Of a stretch of 64,000 nucleotides of DNA, positions 53,501 to 61,895 are shown in pieces. The stretch is from contig JAVBNT010000038.1 in NCBI GenBank assembly GCA_031551355.1, positions 1 through 64,000 of the forward strand, read 5' to 3'. The notes under the pieces were generated by a model. The model did not search any database. It was given only the letters and a program-made list of their open reading frames with translations, and was not told where the DNA came from. The translations under genes and the position numbers were made by a program. Each line of letters opens with the position of its first letter. Position 1 is the stretch's first letter. The stretch is from JAVBNT01 sp031551355 (lineage in GTDB: Bacteria > Vulcanimicrobiota > CADAWZ01).

Positions 53501-55315
53501 TTATTGCTGCTGCTGCTGCGCTTCGTTTTCCTGCGCGCCCTGATTTTGTAATATGGCAAGTACGCCTTCAGCCATTACTGCCGTTAAATTGTCTTTCGCC
53601 ATCTCAATTTGTTCAGAGATGAATTTGTCCTTGTTTTCTTTGCCCTTTATGTCTTTAAGCGGCTTTTTCAGCTCATTATAGACGGCACTGCTGATATTTT
53701 TTCTGAGTGCGTCAATTTCTTTCTGTTTTGTATTTAATTCTGCCAGACTCTGCGTCGACAAATCCTGATAAAACGCCGCTTTTTGTTCGTCAGTCATGCC
53801 CGCAAGCTGCGGTTCGATTTGTCTGAAAGCGTTGGCACACATGAAGTTGTTAATATCTTCTGTAGATGGGCCAAGTTGCTGCATTTTCTGGTCAAGATTT
53901 TTTGACTGGGTAATATCTTTGGCTATTTTGGCAAACTTTACTCCACCGGCAACGGCGGAAACTACCAATGTCGCCGCTGCTCCTATCGGACCGAGAAGAG
54001 CTCCGCCGGCAACGGCCAACGGAATGGCTCCGAGTGCTCCCGTAAGAGCTCCGACTGTCGTTAAGCCTTTTTCAACGCCAAGTTTATCAAGAACAAAGTC
54101 ACTTACTTTGCCGGTTAACGGTTTTATAAATTTTTGCACATCTGCGGTTAAGTTACGTATCGCCTGCTGGATTTTTGGCCCGGCTAACGCTCCTGCCACT
54201 GATGCCCCTGCTCCGATGACTGCTCCGGTAGCGATGCCTGCCGGTCCGGCAAATGAACCGGACACGGCTCCCAGGGCTGCGCCGGTAGCGGCAGATAAAG
54301 CTATTTTTTTAGCTTTGGATTCCATACGGGCACCGACTGCTCCGCCTATTGAAGCGGAAAGGTTTACCGCCGGTCCGCCGATTCCCGTAAAGGCTGTCGT
54401 TAGCATACCTGCCGTGAAGCCCCCGAAAGATCCGTCTCTTGTTTCTGCACGGCTGCTTCCTGATATTGTTGCCGTTGCTCCCGTCAGTCCGCCCATTAGA
54501 GCTGTCGAACCAAGTGCCAATCCTGCCGCGGCCGGGTTGGCAGATGTTGCTATCGCGGCAACGGCTCCGGCAACGGCTCCGCCTCCGGCGGCAAGCGTTG
54601 CTGTCAGTAACGACATTTTTGCCGTTTCTTTTGTTGTCGCGTTTTCAGAAAGTTTATCAGCGAAAGAAGAACCGGTCATGCCCCCGATTGCGCCGACTAC
54701 TGCGCCTGCGATTGCCGTCACCGGACCGCCGATTGCGCCCATGGCCGCACCTGTAGCGGCTCCTGCCGCTATCGGGGCCATTTTTTTGATAATGGATTTT
54801 GTTTTTGACAGTTCAACCGGTTTTCCCGATTCGTCTGTTTTTTGAATTTTTGAGTTCTGCAGTTTTTCTATCAGGGTTCCGGTTGCGCCGGCAACGGCTC
54901 CTGCTGCCGCCATTATTCCGATGGAAGCGAGTCCGGCTGCTCCTCCGGCGAGAGATGACGTGATTGCCGTGCTTGTAAGCAAGGCACCTGCTCCGACGGT
55001 AGAACCTGCAAGCAGCGCTTTGGTCATGGAGCCTGTTTCTTCTCCAACCGAGACTCCGGCAAATCCAGCTCCGGCACCGGCTACTGCTCCGGGAATTCCT
55101 AAAGAGAAAAAGCCTTTTAGCGCCCCGCCCGTAGCAGCTGATTTTGGTGACGAGTAGGGCATATCGCCTGTTGTCTCAGGCCTGGGTTCAAAGTAATCGG
55201 CAATTTTCTGCAACGCGGAAGAAGATTCTTTTGTCTCCACATTAACAACAGCCGCTTCCGGTTTAACCGAAGGTTGCTGCAGGGGTATATTGTTTGCATT
55301 ACTTACAGAATTCAT
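53501..55315 (-). CDS. glycine-zipper protein B (large, multi-segment)
   Basis: 604 residues, extremely rich in Gly and Ala. A Ser/Pro/Glu leader (1-70, beginning 'MNSVSNANNIPLQQPS') is followed by at least eight glycine-zipper hydrophobic stretches up to about 465 ('GAAMGAIGGPVTAIAGAVVG', 'GALGAIPLAVAGGALLG' and others). A charged helical tail comes next ('LAGMTDEQKAAFYQDLS', 'KPLKDIKGKENKDKFI') and a final poly-Gln. It lacks the central domain of its neighbours. No signal peptide. First gene of a two-gene operon with A. A membrane pore or phage-tape-like role is conceivable, but no family is recognised. Confidence 0.75.
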   Translation of the reverse strand: MNSVSNANNIPLQQPSVKPEAAVVNVETKESSSALQKIADYFEPRPETTGDMPYSSPKSAATGGALKGFFSLGIPGAVAGAGAGFAGVSVGEETGSMTKALLAGSTVGAGALLTSTAITSSLAGGAAGLASIGIMAAAGAVAGATGTLIEKLQNSKIQKTDESGKPVELSKTKSIIKKMAPIAAGAATGAAMGAIGGPVTAIAGAVVGAIGGMTGSSFADKLSENATTKETAKMSLLTATLAAGGGAVAGAVAAIATSANPAAAGLALGSTALMGGLTGATATISGSSRAETRDGSFGGFTAGMLTTAFTGIGGPAVNLSASIGGAVGARMESKAKKIALSAATGAALGAVSGSFAGPAGIATGAVIGAGASVAGALAGPKIQQAIRNLTADVQKFIKPLTGKVSDFVLDKLGVEKGLTTVGALTGALGAIPLAVAGGALLGPIGAAATLVVSAVAGGVKFAKIAKDITQSKNLDQKMQQLGPSTEDINNFMCANAFRQIEPQLAGMTDEQKAAFYQDLSTQSLAELNTKQKEIDALRKNISSAVYNELKKPLKDIKGKENKDKFISEQIEMAKDNLTAVMAEGVLAILQNQGAQENEAQQQQQ

Positions 55316-55362
55316 AAATGATATAACCTTTTATGCCACAGTACATTTTAATACTTATTGAT

Positions 55363-55418
55363 ATTATAACAAAGATCCTGATCGGTAGCCATTTTCTTTG
55401 TGTTAAATAATTATGAAC
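55363..55418 (-). promoter_or_regulatory. shared-design promoter, genes B-A
   Basis: Minus-strand TATAAT (plus 55363-55368) preceded by TGT (extended -10). GTTAA lies at 55402-55406, again 33 bp away. The second element reads TGAAC (55414-55418), one base off TTAAC. Same layout as at 41187, 57256 and 58470. Confidence 0.65.
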
Positions 55419-55475
55419 ACTTCACTATCTTTAATTGTAAATCGGCTATTTGACGACATAATTTGTTAAGAATAT

Positions 55476-55504
55476 AAAAAACTGCCTTTTGATGGCAGTT
55501 TTTT
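55476..55504 (-). terminator. terminator of glycine-zipper D-C operon
   Basis: AAAAAACTGCC/GGCAGTTTTTT with a 7-nt loop; T run on the minus strand. Confidence 0.85.
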
Positions 55505-55528
55505 ATATAAGTCAATTATTTGTTTTTA

Positions 55529-56359
55529 TCAGCTGGTTGCTTTGGCAATTGCCGCCCCGGCAATACCGCCCGCCAAAGCGCCGATGCCTGCTCCGGCAAG
55601 AACACCGAGAGCTGTGTTGAGTGTGATATTTACACCGGTTTCAAACCTTACTTTAGGAGTTTGAAATTCTCCCACTTTAATTCTCTCTATGTCCGGATAA
55701 AAGTCATGATCGTAACCTACAACTCTTTCATGGGTAGAATAAACGTCATTTCCGTCTTCATCCTTGCCTTCGTATACCTGATATGTCTCAATATCCTCAC
55801 GTATGGACTCGCTGTATCCGTTCAGTTTTTTCTGCTCAATGTTATTTGTATTCCAGCTGACTTCCGGTGTTCCGTAGTTGGCATATTCCTTGGAGACATT
55901 CTGCATCACCGGTTTGCCGTTCTGCATTACCGGGTTGTCTCTGGTTACATCCGTTGTACCATGACCGTAGCTTATCCAGTTGGAATATCTTGACGAGCTG
56001 TAGAAATCCGAGGGAATTTCTCCGAGAACTTCTTTTTGCATGACCGGTTCCTGCCAGTCAAGCGTTATTGTGTTAAAGTCGTTTGTGGCCTTAATGGTGT
56101 TCATCGACATATTATAAGCTACGATGCCGCCGGCAATACCTCCGGCTACTCCGCCGATGGCAGCGCCTTTTATCGCCCAGTCTTTTGCTTTTTCATCAAG
56201 TTTGAGAAAGTCGGGTTTTTTAAAGTCTTTGGCAGGTGAACTTTTCTCAAATGCATCGGCTGTTTCGGCAGACAATTCTGACGATGTTGCTTTGATATTT
56301 TGTGCCTGAGTGTTTTTTAATATTGCACTGGCTGTGATATTTGAAGAGATACCGTTCAT
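55529..56359 (-). CDS. glycine-zipper protein C
   Basis: 276 residues: leader 'MNGISSNITASAILKN', zipper segment one (about 64-84, 'GAAIGGVAGGIAGGIVAYNM'), a central domain ('LDWQEPVMQKEVLGEIPSDF', 'NPVMQNGKPVMQNVS', 'NYGTPEVSW', 'KLNGYSES', 'GYDHDFYPDI') and zipper segment two at the very C-terminus ('LGVLAGAGIGALAGGIAGAA'). Strong similarity to D and E over the full length. GGAGG precedes the ATG. It lies 36 nt after D and has no promoter of its own. Confidence 0.82.
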   Translation of the reverse strand: MNGISSNITASAILKNTQAQNIKATSSELSAETADAFEKSSPAKDFKKPDFLKLDEKAKDWAIKGAAIGGVAGGIAGGIVAYNMSMNTIKATNDFNTITLDWQEPVMQKEVLGEIPSDFYSSSRYSNWISYGHGTTDVTRDNPVMQNGKPVMQNVSKEYANYGTPEVSWNTNNIEQKKLNGYSESIREDIETYQVYEGKDEDGNDVYSTHERVVGYDHDFYPDIERIKVGEFQTPKVRFETGVNITLNTALGVLAGAGIGALAGGIAGAAIAKATS

Positions 56360-56395
56360 GAGTGCTGACCTCCGTTTTCTATTTGAGCGGTTATT

Positions 56396-57199
56396 TTAAT
56401 TGTTTATGGCTTTTGCTATTGCCGCTCCGGCAATGCCGCCGGCCAAAGCGCCGATTCCTGCTCCGGCCAAAACTCCGAGAGCAGTATTGAGCGTTACGTT
56501 TACAGCCGGTTTGAAACTGACGTTGGGAACCTGATAGCTTCCTATTTTAGTCGATTCTATATTGGGCTGGAATTTGTGTTCAAATCCCTTTATTCTTTCA
56601 TAAGTGCTGCCGTTTTTTTGATACTGCTCGACATCGGGACTTGTTGAGTGGCTGTATCCGCTCAGTTTTTCCTGGGAAATATCTTTTGTTTCCCATTTTA
56701 CTACCGGCGTTCCATAGTCGGAATATGTGGCAGAGATATTTTTCATCAAAGGAGCACCGTTTTCCTGGACGGGATTATTTCCGTAAATATCTGTTGTTCC
56801 CGCGCCTGATTTTGCCCAGTCGGCTTTGCTGGAGGAATTGTAGAAATCTGCCGGTATATTGCCTAATTTTTCATTTTGCATCTCCGGTTGCTGCCAGTCT
56901 ACGCTGACGGTGTTGAATTCATTTTTTTCCTTAAGTGCTGCAGATGACAGGTTATGGGCGACAATGCCGCCGGCAATACCGCCGGCGACTCCGCCGATGG
57001 AAGCCCCTATTGCGGCACCTTTTTTTGTGCTTTCGCTCATTTTAAGAAAGTCCGACTTTTTTAACTCTGAAGAGTCGGAGGCTTTTTCTACGGTATCTTT
57101 TGTATTTATAGCCGCACAGTCGTTTTTTTCTGCTGTTTTTTTCGTTTCGGCACTTTTTAATATTGAGCTTGCGGTAATTCCTGAAGATATGCTATTCAT
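56396..57199 (-). CDS. glycine-zipper protein D
   Basis: 267 residues with the same layout as C and E: leader 'MNSISSGITASSILKS', zipper one ('GASIGGVAGGIAGGIVAHNL'), a central domain ('VDWQQPEMQNEKLGNIPADF', 'DYGTPVVKW', 'KLSGYSHS', 'GFEHKFQPNI') and the identical C-terminal zipper. A shorter insert separates 'SPDVEQYQK' from the 'YERIKGF' block. AAGGAG precedes the ATG. Its promoter at 57256-57311 carries the shared motif. Confidence 0.82.
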   Translation of the reverse strand: MNSISSGITASSILKSAETKKTAEKNDCAAINTKDTVEKASDSSELKKSDFLKMSESTKKGAAIGASIGGVAGGIAGGIVAHNLSSAALKEKNEFNTVSVDWQQPEMQNEKLGNIPADFYNSSSKADWAKSGAGTTDIYGNNPVQENGAPLMKNISATYSDYGTPVVKWETKDISQEKLSGYSHSTSPDVEQYQKNGSTYERIKGFEHKFQPNIESTKIGSYQVPNVSFKPAVNVTLNTALGVLAGAGIGALAGGIAGAAIAKAINN

Positions 57200-57255
57200 T
57201 TTTAATCTCCTTGGTTTTAAGGCAATAAACTACCATTTTAAATAATTTTTAATAT

Positions 57256-57311
57256 ATTATACCATACTGTTTTTTTACAGGTAAGTCTTTTTGGGTTAAA
57301 AAAGTATTAAC
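57256..57311 (-). promoter_or_regulatory. shared-design promoter, genes D-C
   Basis: Minus-strand TATAAT (plus 57256-57261) preceded by TGG. GTTAA at 57295-57299 lies exactly 33 bp away, then N7 and TTAAC at 57307-57311, a perfect GTTAA-N7-TTAAC dyad with TTAA repeated at 11 bp. Confidence 0.7.
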
Positions 57312-57320
57312 AGATATACA

Positions 57321-57533
57321 AAAAGAGGCTGTCGCGCTAAATGGGTAGAAAGACCCGCTTAGCACGACAGAAAAAGATTGAAAATGCTTTGCTCCGTCAT
57401 TTTTTGCTGTTATTTATCTTCATTTCTCATCCTTTCTAATGGTATTTGTCCGGCACATGCCGGGATTAGGCGCCTGCGGGCGCGAAGCTTTTATCATGTA
57501 AAAAGGGCCGCCGTTAGCACGACAGCCCTCTTT
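57321..57533 (-). repeat. about 215-bp structured inverted-end repeat, copy 2
   Basis: Ends AAAAGAGGCTGTCGCGCTAA and the inverse of AAAGAGGGCTGTCGTGCTAA match over about 18 of 20 positions. It has the CTGTCG...CGACAG hairpin (57329-57370), a GCCGGACAAATA-like middle and the GGGCTGTCGTG-TAACGGCGGCCC end seen in copy 1 at 20594-20814. It is read on the minus strand, starting 30 nt after the stop of gene E. It fills the gap between E and D. Confidence 0.75.
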
Positions 57534-57562
57534 ACATGATAAATAATATGTGTCTGTTATTT

Positions 57563-58405
57563 TTAGGAGTTCATTGCCTTGGCAATTGCAGCACCTGCAA
57601 TGCCGCCGGCTAAAGCTCCGACTCCTGCACCGGCGAGGACGCCGAGTGTTGTATTGAGCCCTACATTGACGCCTGTTTCAAATTTTACTTTAGGAACCTG
57701 ATAGTTGCCTACTGTTAAATTTTTAATATCCGGTGAGAATGAGTGCTGATAACCTTTTACTTCTTCACGGGTTGAATAAATTTCTCTGCCGTCAGCTGTT
57801 TTGCCTTCGTAGATTTGTTCGGTATGGACATCTGTGTATACACTTTCATGATGTCCGGCCAGTTTGGATTGTTGAATATTTTTGGTATCCCAGCTTACAA
57901 CCGGTGTCCCGTAGTCGGTGAAAGTTTTGGAAACGTCCTGCATAACCGGTTTGCCGTTTTGCATAACCGGGTTTTCCCTGTAAACGTCTACTGAGCCATG
58001 ATTGCCCTGTATTGCGTTGATTACACCGAAGATGTTTGCCGGCTGATAATAGTTTGCCGGAATGGAGCCAAGGTTTTCGCTTTTCATAACCGGCTGCTGC
58101 CAGTCAAGGCTTACACTGTTGATGTCATTGTTGGCTTTGACGGTGTTCATGGACATGTTGTATGCGATGATGCCGCCTGCAAGACCGCCGGCTACTCCGC
58201 CGATGGAAGCTCCGATGATGGCGCCTTTTTTGGAACTGTCGTTCATTTTTACAAAATCTGCTTTTGTAAGCTCTTTTGAAGATTCACTTTTCTGCAGTGT
58301 ATCGTTAGTGTCGATTGATGCTGAATTCTCTTTTGCGGCAGGAGCTGTTGTCGCAGTGTTTTTAAGAATTGAACTTGCCGTAATTCCTGATGATATGCTA
58401 TTCAT
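57563..58405 (-). CDS. glycine-zipper protein E
   Basis: 280 residues: leader 'MNSISSGITASSILKN', zipper one ('GASIGGVAGGLAGGIIAYNM'), a central domain ('LDWQQPVMKSENLGSIPANY', 'NPVMQNGKPVMQDVS', 'DYGTPVVSW', 'KLAGHHES', 'GYQHSFSPDI') and the C-terminal zipper. A 'YEGKTADGREIYSTREE' insert is shared with C but not D. AAGGAG precedes the ATG. It has its own promoter with the shared motif, and is followed by the 215-bp repeat. Confidence 0.82.
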   Translation of the reverse strand: MNSISSGITASSILKNTATTAPAAKENSASIDTNDTLQKSESSKELTKADFVKMNDSSKKGAIIGASIGGVAGGLAGGIIAYNMSMNTVKANNDINSVSLDWQQPVMKSENLGSIPANYYQPANIFGVINAIQGNHGSVDVYRENPVMQNGKPVMQDVSKTFTDYGTPVVSWDTKNIQQSKLAGHHESVYTDVHTEQIYEGKTADGREIYSTREEVKGYQHSFSPDIKNLTVGNYQVPKVKFETGVNVGLNTTLGVLAGAGVGALAGGIAGAAIAKAMNS

Positions 58406-58469
58406 AGAACTATCTCCTTAAAAAATAATTTATTTAAAAATTAACCCTTAGATTCTTTTCTTATGTCAA

Positions 58470-58525
58470 ATTATATCATGTATCTGTTTTTTTAATAAAG
58501 CATTTTATGTTAAAAAAAGATTAAC
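58470..58525 (-). promoter_or_regulatory. shared-design promoter, gene E
   Basis: Minus-strand TATAAT (plus 58470-58475) preceded by TGA. GTTAA at 58509-58513 is 33 bp away, followed by N7 and TTAAC at 58521-58525. The -35 hexamer at 17 bp reads TTATTA and is weak, as expected for an activator-dependent promoter. Confidence 0.7.
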
Positions 58526-58590
58526 AGATTTTCAGATTGTTTTGCCAATAGATTCCTTTTTCGGGGGGGGTAAGTGTTTCTGGGATAATA

Positions 58591-58619
58591 AAAAGAGAGC
58601 CGTTCATTTGCTTCGGCTC
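58591..58619 (-). terminator. serC terminator
   Basis: GAGCCG/CGGCTC with an 11-nt loop; TCTTTTTATT follows on the minus strand. Confidence 0.8.
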
Positions 58620-58637
58620 CCTATCTAAAATTAAATT

Positions 58638-59717
58638 CTAGTTTTTACTTTTGAATGCTTTCATAAACTCGGTAAGTTTTTCTACGCCTTCGAGCGGCAG
58701 TGCATTGTAAATCGATGCTCTGATGCCGCCGGCGGCTCTGTGCCCTTTGAGTCCTACTAGATCAAGTTCTTTTGCTTCCGATACAAATTTAGCTTCAAGT
58801 TCTTCAGTCGCCAGTCTGAATGTTACGTTCATCCAGGATCTGCTGTCTTTGGCTACATTCGGTTTGTAGAAGTCGCTCATGCTGTCAAGTGCATTATAAA
58901 TCAAGTCGGCTTTTTTCCGGTTTACTTTTTCTATTTCGGCAAGACCTCCCTGCTCAAGGATCCATTTGAGAACCAGACCAACTACATAAACCGGGAATAC
59001 CGGCGGAGTATTGTAGAGGGAGCTGTTTTTCTCATGCGTCTTATAATTGAGAATTGTCGGCAGATTTTCCGGAATTCTTTCGAGCATGCCTTTTTTCAGC
59101 ACTAAAACTGTTGCGCCTGAAGGGCCGAGGTTTTTTTGCGCACCGGCATAAATCAATGAAAACTTGCTGTAATCCATTGTTTTGCAAAGAATATCCGAAG
59201 ACATATCGGCAATAAGAGGAATGTTACCTGTTTCCGGGATAGACTGCCACTGGGTTCCGTAAATAGTGTTATTTGTCGTTATGTGAACATAAGCGGCGTC
59301 TTTAGTAAGGGAAAGATCTTTTGGTATATAGGAGAAATTTTTGTCTTCCGATGATGCGGCGACATTGACATTTCCTACCTTTTTGGCTTCCTTGATAGCT
59401 CTTGTTGCCCATTCGCCGGTATTTATATAATCGGCTGTTTTTCCGGCAGCAAGGAAATTCATCGGCACCATTGAGAACTGGAGACTTGCTCCGCCGCCCA
59501 TAAACATAACTTTGTAATCATCTGAAAGCCCCATGATTTTTTTCATGTCTTCTTCTGCTTCAGCATTAATTTTTTCATATTGTTTGCTTCTGTGGCTCAT
59601 TTCAATAAGGGACATTCCCTGATTGTCATATTCCAATACGGCTTGTGATGCTTTCTGGATGACAGAATGGGGGAGTGTGGCCGGGCCTGGATTGAAATTG
59701 AAAACACGTCTTGACAT
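58638..59717 (-). CDS. serC: phosphoserine aminotransferase
   Basis: 359 residues of the SerC family: 'FNPGPATLPHSVIQKA' at the start, 'GGGASLQFSMVPMNFL', the PLP Lys in 'YAGAQKNLGPSG' (about 196) and 'LKGHRAAGGIRASIYNA' near the end. It makes phosphoserine, and in B6 synthesis 4-phosphohydroxythreonine, the PdxA substrate. GGAGG precedes the ATG. Single gene with its own terminator. Confidence 0.96.
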   Translation of the reverse strand: MSRRVFNFNPGPATLPHSVIQKASQAVLEYDNQGMSLIEMSHRSKQYEKINAEAEEDMKKIMGLSDDYKVMFMGGGASLQFSMVPMNFLAAGKTADYINTGEWATRAIKEAKKVGNVNVAASSEDKNFSYIPKDLSLTKDAAYVHITTNNTIYGTQWQSIPETGNIPLIADMSSDILCKTMDYSKFSLIYAGAQKNLGPSGATVLVLKKGMLERIPENLPTILNYKTHEKNSSLYNTPPVFPVYVVGLVLKWILEQGGLAEIEKVNRKKADLIYNALDSMSDFYKPNVAKDSRSWMNVTFRLATEELEAKFVSEAKELDLVGLKGHRAAGGIRASIYNALPLEGVEKLTEFMKAFKSKN

Positions 59718-59901
59718 TTTTTAATAACCTCCGAGCTTTTATACTATGATGTTGTCCTTGATTCTTCTATAAGGAAATATTTTTCCCTTTAAATAAGTAA
59801 TGCCGGGAAAATTATAATATTTTTGGCTTGGATTTTTATGTTGTTTTGAGTTATAATTAATTTAATTGGTATTCATATAAATATTGCGGGGATTTAATTT
59901 T

Positions 59902-61215
59902 ATGTCCACTCAGGATATTTTGGAAAAATCAATACTTTTTAATAGCGGCGGTAAAAAACGCAATAAGCTGCTCGAAAGTTTAAGCGAGCCGCATGACTTT
60001 TTGCAGTCTCTGTTTATTTATCTTGATATTTATCTATGGACAAAAAACATCCAGGGAATCAAGAAAATTTTATCTATTTCTGAAAGTTTTATAAAAATTT
60101 ACCCTAAGAACCAGTATAAGTTCTTTTATTATATAAAAAAGGCCCGTGCGCTTGATTCAATGGGGGAGGCTTTAAAGGCAGGGACCGTTTATGCTAAATT
60201 GCTGGATGAGTCTTCAGGCTCCGGCGAAAAGTTGTTTTTTGCCGAGGCTTTGATGAAAAACGGATCGTTTTTGGAAAAGTTGGCACATTTGCCCAAAATA
60301 CCGGCCAAATTAAAGAAAATGCTGTCTTTTGACGAGCCGCTGCCCAAGGCACTTAATTATTTTAAGGAAGCACTTGACATTTATTCCGAGCTGGAGCGCG
60401 GATATAATCAGGCGGCATCTGTATTTAATGTCTCTTATTTATGTCACTCATTAGGGCTGACCGATGAATCGTATGAGAATTGCCTTTTAGCTATTGAATT
60501 GGGAGAAAAACTCTGTTCAAACTCTATTTTGGCCAATGCTTCACTTCAACTGGCAAATATTTATGATTACCGTAAAGAATATCTTATGAGTAAGATATTC
60601 TATGAAAAGGCTCTTGGTTTTTTCAGAAAAAGCGGCAATATAACGAAGGTTTCCGATATTATGCATAAGCTGGCCTGGATGTTTGCATTTGAAAAAAACA
60701 ATAAAAAAGCGGAACAAATATACGAGGATGCCCTGCGGCTGAAGGTTTCTATTGATTACAAGCAGGCTCTGGGCGAGTTTTATTTTCAGAGGGCGATGAT
60801 TATGCTCGGAGTAGGGGATGAAAAAAGGGCCCTGAAATTTTTTGACCGGGCATTGTTTGTCTATGACTTTCTGGGCAGTGCGGATAAAGCCCAGTTTATA
60901 CGTTTTCAGCTTTTTAACATCTATAAAAAACAGGAGCATTCATTAACAGAATTTATGTCCGGCTATAAACCGCCGGTTTCAAAAGAAATCCTTGGTGCCA
61001 GCATTAATCCCAGCTATTCCCTGCGTTTTGGCGAGTCATATTCCGTAAGGCCCTACAATTTGCCCAGGAACTTTTTTAATGTGGAAAGAAAATCACTGGG
61101 AAATATGTTGGGTGAAATGAGCCGGCTTTTCGGAAAAAGCGGCAACCGCAATAAATATATCTCTTATTCCGCTCAGTATTATGCCGTTAAAGCATCTCTT
61201 ATGCAGACTATCTGA
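59902..61215 (+). CDS. cytoplasmic TPR protein
   Basis: 437 residues, no signal peptide. Five or six tetratricopeptide repeats lie between about 150 and 340 ('ALNYFKEALDIYSELERG', 'SKIFYEKALGFFRKSGNI', 'AEQIYEDALRLKVSIDYK', 'ALKFFDRALFVYDFLGSA'). The N-terminal third is also helical and the last 90 residues are unassigned. Probably a scaffold or regulator. The ATG at 59902 follows GGGGAT. It is convergent with rpe. Confidence 0.8.
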   Translation: MSTQDILEKSILFNSGGKKRNKLLESLSEPHDFLQSLFIYLDIYLWTKNIQGIKKILSISESFIKIYPKNQYKFFYYIKKARALDSMGEALKAGTVYAKLLDESSGSGEKLFFAEALMKNGSFLEKLAHLPKIPAKLKKMLSFDEPLPKALNYFKEALDIYSELERGYNQAASVFNVSYLCHSLGLTDESYENCLLAIELGEKLCSNSILANASLQLANIYDYRKEYLMSKIFYEKALGFFRKSGNITKVSDIMHKLAWMFAFEKNNKKAEQIYEDALRLKVSIDYKQALGEFYFQRAMIMLGVGDEKRALKFFDRALFVYDFLGSADKAQFIRFQLFNIYKKQEHSLTEFMSGYKPPVSKEILGASINPSYSLRFGESYSVRPYNLPRNFFNVERKSLGNMLGEMSRLFGKSGNRNKYISYSAQYYAVKASLMQTI

Positions 61216-61229
61216 GTGAATTACCGTCT

Positions 61230-61895
61230 TTAATCATTTCTCAGCGGTATGGATTTTATTTGCCTGACGACGTTGGCCTTGTCATTCGAGCCGTAAAAAG
61301 CCGAGGCCATTACCAGAGTATTTGCCCCGCGGGCGATGGCGTCTTTTGCCGTTTCGCTGTTTATTCCGCCGTCAACATTGATATTAAGGCTGATACTTAG
61401 TTTTTTTGCAAGTTCGTATGCCTCATTTATTTTGCCCATTGCCCCCGTAATCATTTTCTGTCCGGAAAATCCGGGATTTACAGTCATTATTAATACTTCG
61501 TCAATAACGTCTGCCACATAGGGAAGGAATGACAGGCTGCTTGAAGGATTTACGGCGACTCCGGCCTGGGCACCTTTTTCCCTTATATACCCCAATGTCC
61601 TGTGAAGGTGTACGCAGGCTTCAAGGTGAACCGTTATCAGTGACGCTCCGTTTTCGATACATTCGTCGACATAGATATCCGGATTTTCTGTCATTAGATG
61701 GACTTTGAACGGCAGCGATGTTTGTCCTCTGAGTGCTTTCATAAGCATTGGGCCAAATGTCAGATTGGGGACGAAGTGCCGGTCCATTATGTCAAAATGT
61801 ATCGAGTCAACCCCGGCTTTTTCCGTTTCGGTTACCGAATCCCTGAGACAGGAAAAGTCTGCTCCGAGTATTGATGGAGAAATATGTACATTCAT
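61230..61895 (-). CDS. rpe: ribulose-phosphate 3-epimerase
   Basis: 221 residues, a TIM barrel with 'ISPSILGADFSCLRD', metal ligands in 'IHFDIMDRHFVPNL' (His, Asp) and 'FKVHLMTENPD', plus 'VNPGFSGQKMI' and 'NVDGGINSET' for phosphate. It interconverts ribulose- and xylulose-5-phosphate. The ATG follows directly on the stop of the PASTA gene, so the two are translationally coupled. Confidence 0.95.
   Translation of the reverse strand: MNVHISPSILGADFSCLRDSVTETEKAGVDSIHFDIMDRHFVPNLTFGPMLMKALRGQTSLPFKVHLMTENPDIYVDECIENGASLITVHLEACVHLHRTLGYIREKGAQAGVAVNPSSSLSFLPYVADVIDEVLIMTVNPGFSGQKMITGAMGKINEAYELAKKLSISLNINVDGGINSETAKDAIARGANTLVMASAFYGSNDKANVVRQIKSIPLRND

Noticed and set aside
53796..54845. 349-codon open frame opposite glycine-zipper gene B
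   Set aside because: It is the complement of Gly/Ala-rich codons, giving an Ala/Pro-rich mirror without a ribosome site or start context.
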